Below are positions 60,306 to 64,000 of a stretch of DNA of 64,000 nt, in pieces. The stretch comes from Neoechinorhynchus agilis (taxonomy: Eukaryota; Acanthocephala), in contig CM121343.1 of NCBI GenBank assembly GCA_051530055.1, positions 1,550,001 through 1,614,000 of the forward strand, given 5' to 3'. The notes below the pieces were generated by a model. The model searched no databases, was not told where the DNA came from, and was given only the letters and a program-made list of their open reading frames with translations. Numbering within the stretch: the first letter of the stretch is position 1; each line of letters opens with the position of its first letter. A program made the translations under genes and the position numbers.

Positions 60306-60505
60306 TTGTACGTTGGCGAATCCTTTCCCCGGTGTTATCGACACTCATTTATTTGTGAAATATTTCGCACGGTTTTCGTCGCCTCTTCATTTTCTATTGC
60401 TTGTAAGTTCTTAAAACTTAGAGGCAAGGAAAATCTTGCGAAATATTTCCCGAATAAATTAATGAGTATCGACAACACCGGGGACAGGATTCGCCAACGT
60501 ACAAT
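60306..60505. repeat. hairpin element H12 upstream of BAF60
   Basis: The longest arms of the family, about 65 nt (ttgtacgttggcgaatcc, ccccggtgttatcgac, tgaaatatttcgc and complements), with a ~68-nt spacer. Minus-strand core: ACTTACAAGCAATAGAAAATGAAGAGGC (split here: ACTTACAAGCAAT, then ATGAAGAGGC), then GTGCGAAATATTTC. It lies about 250 bp before the BAF60 ATG. Confidence 0.88.
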
Positions 60506-60748
60506 ATTTTGTTGTATTTCAGCGAATCTAGGCCGATTCTTCCGGAATTGAAAGTCCAATATGAAAGTCGTTTTGTTCATCAGTATTCCTTCATTACTGG
60601 CAGGTAAGCGCATAAAATCGTTCATTTTTTCCGCTGGCATGCATTGTGAAGTGCGATGGTTCGTTGTCGACGAAAATATCCGTCTAATGCTCTGAATAGG
60701 CACTGATTGCAGTTTGTGAGCCACGTATCGTATACTTTTTAGATAGAA

Positions 60749-62957
60749 ATGCATTGTGAACCGGGTGCTGTACCCACTTTTGCCCCACCAGGACGAGTGC
60801 TCGCCGAACCAACCTTTCCCATTGCGCCAAACAGTTCTTATTTCTCGTACGGTAACGCGAACTCCGGAATGATGCTCAATTTGCAATCCGCTAGGCCGAA
60901 AACTGAATTTACCGACGATGTGAAACTGAAAGCATCAATGCCACAATTGGACGAAGAAATTATAAACAAATTCGATCGAGGGAAGCAATACGCGAAGCTA
61001 ATAACGTGCGATAGAATGCTTTCCTCTTTTCTGAGAAAAAAATCAATGGAACACGAGGCGATGTTATTTAATCCTCCAAAATACAAGCTTAAACTTAGAC
61101 TTTTCGTGACAAGTCAATTCTTCCCAAATGGAATTCTTGATTACGCCCCACCGTGCAATGGGAATACGGCACTGGTCATGGGCCAGGAATTCGATAAGCG
61201 GTTGCCGGGATGGGAAATAAGAGTCGAAGGAAAGCTTTTGAATAGAAGTGGACAAGTCCTCCACTGTATGGAGCGGAAATTCTCCTCTTTATGTAAAGCA
61301 GTGGTAGTTGAACTTGATCGTGATATGTATGGACCGGATAACCACATTCTGGAATGGAAACAAAGTTCCCGGAAAGATCTCGTTGATGGTTTCAGGGTAC
61401 GGCGACCTGGCGACCGCGGTTTCAACTTTACGACGTAAATGCCAAGGGTTCTCATTCGCGTCAAGCGTGGGCGATCAACGTAAAATATTTTTTATTTTTT
61501 GCCAAAGTACCACAGACTACAAGGCTATTCGCTAAACCCCGATTGATTCATTGATTGACTTTAGATCTCTCAGTTCGTCCGGCAGAGTGTAAAACGATAC
61601 GCACACCCAATCATTGAGCGTGTAGACCACAAATTAAATTACGTGATGAACTAAACGAAATGACTTGGCAGTATATCAAAGGTCTACGACCGTTACTTAT
61701 TGGATTTAGGTATCTTCACTGGTGAGCACCGTAAATCTCGAATCACTAAACCTATTCTAAAGAACATTAATTCGTTTTAATGATCGTTCCGTGAACAAAA
61801 CACAAACTCCTCCGAATCGCCGATTATCGGTTGCATTTATGACTTTTTGTATTGTAAGGAAACATTTACTATGATTATGGCAAGGTTTTTGTGGACAGTG
61901 TCGAACTCTGTTGTCAATCAGATTTTTTTACTTTGATTAGGGCAACGCTTTCGTGGACAGTGTCGAACTCTGTTGTCAATCAGATTTTTTTGATTTAACG
62001 ATTGAAACGAAGCGTTTGTCAAATTAAATATTGTTTGAATAGATCACCGTTTCAACGGACAAAAACGACGCGTTTTGAAAACTGTTGGTCAACATCACTA
62101 TAAATTATCCAACTCCAATCTACAAGGTAGATCAAAGGCTAGGGCAGTTTTTGGGACTTCCGGCATTTGATTCCGACAATCGCGTCCAAAGATTATATTC
62201 AAAGGATGATGTTATCCAAGCTCTATGGACTTATGTGAAGCAGAACAAGTTATTTGACGGCACTCAGCCGGAGTTAATTCGATGCGATCAAAATCTTTCG
62301 ATGGTTTTCGACTCTCCCGACAAGCGCATCAAAGTGTGCGAAATGGCAGGTCGTGTTCAACGATACATGTATCCACCCGACCCGGTGGTAATACGTCAAA
62401 CCGCACGAGTCAATACCGAGTACCAAACTACTTCTCATATGGACGGTCCACCTTCTTATCCTGCTCTACAGAATCTGACAATTGATAATCAAACGTGCGG
62501 AGGTGTAACTGTGTCCGTGCGAGACGTAGAAATGGAGTTTGATGACATTATTCAAAACGTTTATCAACGAAACAGTTCACGGCGAAAGGAATGTAAGAGG
62601 ATTATCGACAGTATGGATATTGACATTGTGAAGAATATTGAAACTTTAAATGATTTGGCTGAGAAAATAAAATTCTACGGGCAACTAGTGCACGACCCCC
62701 AAAAAGTATTCACTGGTTGGCTAGAATCCCAAACTGATGATTTGAAATGTCTGAGAAAACTCGGATGCCTGCCTTTGTCCTCTGTGATTCCTGGATTGGA
62801 TTTGGCACTATGTGATGCCTATTCTAATTCGTGCTTTTGTGACGAAAGGCGCCAAGCTTGGATTCAGGAGGCGATTACACGATATATGCAAAACGTGATG
62901 GAAAAGCGAAAGCAGGAGACTGAGGAGGCAGCTGCGAGTTACACAATTAACGAATAG
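60749..62957 (+). CDS. BAF60/SMARCD subunit of SWI/SNF chromatin remodelling complex
   Basis: Block 1 (60749 to about 61433) reads KLITCDRMLSSFLRKKSMEH, then GWEIRVEGKLL, MERKFSSLCKAVVVELDRDM and YGPDNHILEWKQSSRKDLVD, the conserved part before the SWIB domain. Block 2 (about 62088-62957) has the SWIB/MDM2 fold, KVDQRLGQFLGLPAFDSDNR, VIQALWTYVKQNKLFD and ELIRCDQNLSMVFDSP, then the C-terminal helices (DPQKVFTGWLESQTDDLK) ending WIQEAITRYMQNVMEKRKQE. BAF60 links the ATPase complex to transcription factors in the nucleus. Length (about 520 residues) is normal. A donor (acgac|gtaaat) fits at about 61434, but no AG acceptor lies next to block 2 and an in-frame stop sits at 62076, so that junction is unresolved. 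An acceptor-like ttttag lies 7 nt before the ATG at 60749. Confidence 0.9.
61877..61994 (+). repeat. tandem duplication inside the BAF60 intron
   Basis: Two copies of about 57-60 bp in tandem share gtggacagtgtcgaactctg, then ttgtcaatcagattttttt. The copies differ at only a few positions. They lie about 100 bp before the second BAF60 coding block. Confidence 0.85.
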
Positions 62958-63239
62958 ATAACGATTTCAGACGGGCTGTAAGATTATTGTTCTAATCTTA
63001 TATCCATAAAAAGGTTTTGATGTCGCCAAAACGAACAGTATGCGGTATTTCACCTGTTAAGTGTTAATATTCGGTTCTGGTCGATGTGTTATAGATTTAT
63101 GGCGTCCTAAAAAGAATTCCAATCATCCAATTCATTCAAATATCCCCATAGTCTTAGTGAGCTGACCAAAAAGTTGTTTTCTTCAATTACTACCTAATCT
63201 TGAATTGTAACGGGATTTCTTTATTTTTTTCGACACAAA

Positions 63240-63380
63240 AACCGCTCTGCCGTATGCAGCGTTCGTCCGTTGCACGAAATGCTCCTGATCTCGGATCGCC
63301 AGTGATTCGTTTCAATCTCTTAGACGAGTGCTTGACCAGGTCCTGCACCGCGGTACCAAACAACCCGAGTGTTTTCCAGA
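63240..63380 (-). mobile_element. short 3' fragment of a restriction-endonuclease-type LINE
   Basis: The minus translation GLFGTAVQDLVKHSSKRLKR and ITGDPRSGAF aligns with the C-terminal end of the LINE at 54.5 kb (GSEALQLLKDLKRRLQ, TTGDARSGQY). A frame change follows, after which FVQRTNAA resembles the next block. It is a third, distinct subfamily copy in the window. Confidence 0.6.
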
Positions 63381-63399
63381 TTCCTATATTTCGTCTTTT

Positions 63400-64000
63400 T
63401 GCCATATCGGTTTATCCCCGGCGAATTTCATGTTACTGGCTACGAATGGCCTACAGAACAAACATTGTTCTTAAACAATTCCAATTCAAAATGCGGCTAA
63501 ACTTGCTAGAAAAAGAGACTATTTTCTCCGTGAACGTTTCAACCGATGTCGTAATTTCATAACTTTACGAATGAGCTGCTTTCTTGAAAACACAATTTCA
63601 AGTTGTGAAATCAACTGAAAATCTAGGTCCCATAGGATGCTGAAACTAGAGAAAATGTGCGTACGACAGAGTATCTCTAAAGAACGTAAAAAGCAATCGA
63701 CTTTATAAGAATCCAAATCTTCGGTATATGCTCAACATTAGAAGAAACTTAGTTTTTATGCGGGGTATATTCGGGGGTTACAGAAGCTTTTCGGGTCAAG
63801 TTAAAGTTCTATTTTGTCTCTTTCACCCTTTTACGATGCTATGAAAGCTAAAATGAATGTTGGAGACGTGGTAATCATAATCACGGATAAAACATATTTC
63901 GATCCGTTCTTTTTTCTTAGTTTTGCTACCCCGGATTTAAATTATCTAATTTATTTCCCCGGTATTTCATTTGTCGGATAATTCCGACATTTTCTCAAGG
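63400..64000. other. gene-free right edge with diverged D2 repeat
   Basis: No gene is supported. From about 63884 the sequence resembles dispersed repeat D2 (ttttttcttagttttgctac, then ccccggtatttcat and gtcggataattccgac) and continues past the window edge. Confidence 0.5.

Noticed and set aside
60561-60603. First exon encoding a signal peptide (MKVVLFISIPSLLAG) for BAF60
   Set aside because: It does not join the BAF60 frame, and BAF60 is nuclear. It may be untranslated leader or chance.

Overview
This window is nuclear DNA from an animal. Genes are broken by GT-AG introns, many of them only 30-60 nt, and the products are animal families: RGS12/loco, senataxin-type helicase, Mob4/phocein, a neuronal calcium sensor, mitoferrin, an F-box protein like FBXO33 and the SWI/SNF subunit BAF60. 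Several start codons lie 0-7 nt after a splice-acceptor-like TTTCAG/TTTAG, and one gene pair is separated by 72 bp. Together with the tiny introns this suggests spliced-leader trans-splicing and a nematode-like worm. The taxon is an inference; no marker here proves it.

Layout. 0.5-3.7 kb: tandem ~356-bp satellite. 4.0-8.6 kb: RGS12/loco-like gene (+), tail to tail with a Sen1/senataxin-like helicase (-, 8.75-11.6 kb). 12.6-18.8 kb: about 46 copies of a 135-bp satellite with 270-bp dimer structure. 18.9-19.8 kb: Mob4 (-). 20.4-22.1 kb: the ~356-bp satellite again, in the opposite orientation, so the block with RGS12, Sen1, the 135-bp array and Mob4 sits between inverted arrays. 25.2 kb: intronless calcium sensor. 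26.3-28.6 kb: a LINE 3' fragment, a hairpin and an Ig-domain membrane protein gene. 31.4-33.3 kb: an unrecognised multi-exon gene. 36.6-38.0 kb: RRM protein gene. 40.1-46.6 kb: two large palindromes, then mitoferrin, a coiled-coil protein and an F-box gene, all on +. 47.4-49.2 kb: a 444-bp tandem repeat. 50.5-52.0 kb: a Penelope-like element with RT and GIY-YIG domains, inverted terminal repeats and a 14-bp target duplication. 53.1-53.6 kb: a TIR element. 53.9 kb: a small myristoylatable helical protein (BORCS5-like). 54.5-58.0 kb: a LINE of restriction-endonuclease type. 59.2-60.3 kb: a second Penelope-like remnant. 60.7-63.0 kb: BAF60.

The most unusual signal is a set of at least seven, perhaps nine, hairpins scattered through introns and intergenic DNA. 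Their arms match within a locus but differ strongly between loci. Their spacers share a core: ACTTACAARCAAT followed by CTGAAGAAG, a short stem-loop and CGAAA. The same CTGAAGAAG-stem-CGAAA module sits in the terminal repeats of the Penelope-like element at 50.5 kb and resembles parts of a hammerhead ribozyme. These may be minimal, Penelope-mobilised or ribozyme-bearing elements.

Some repeat copies and at least one host gene show deletion-only or homopolymer-length errors, so part of the apparent decay may come from long-read consensus error.
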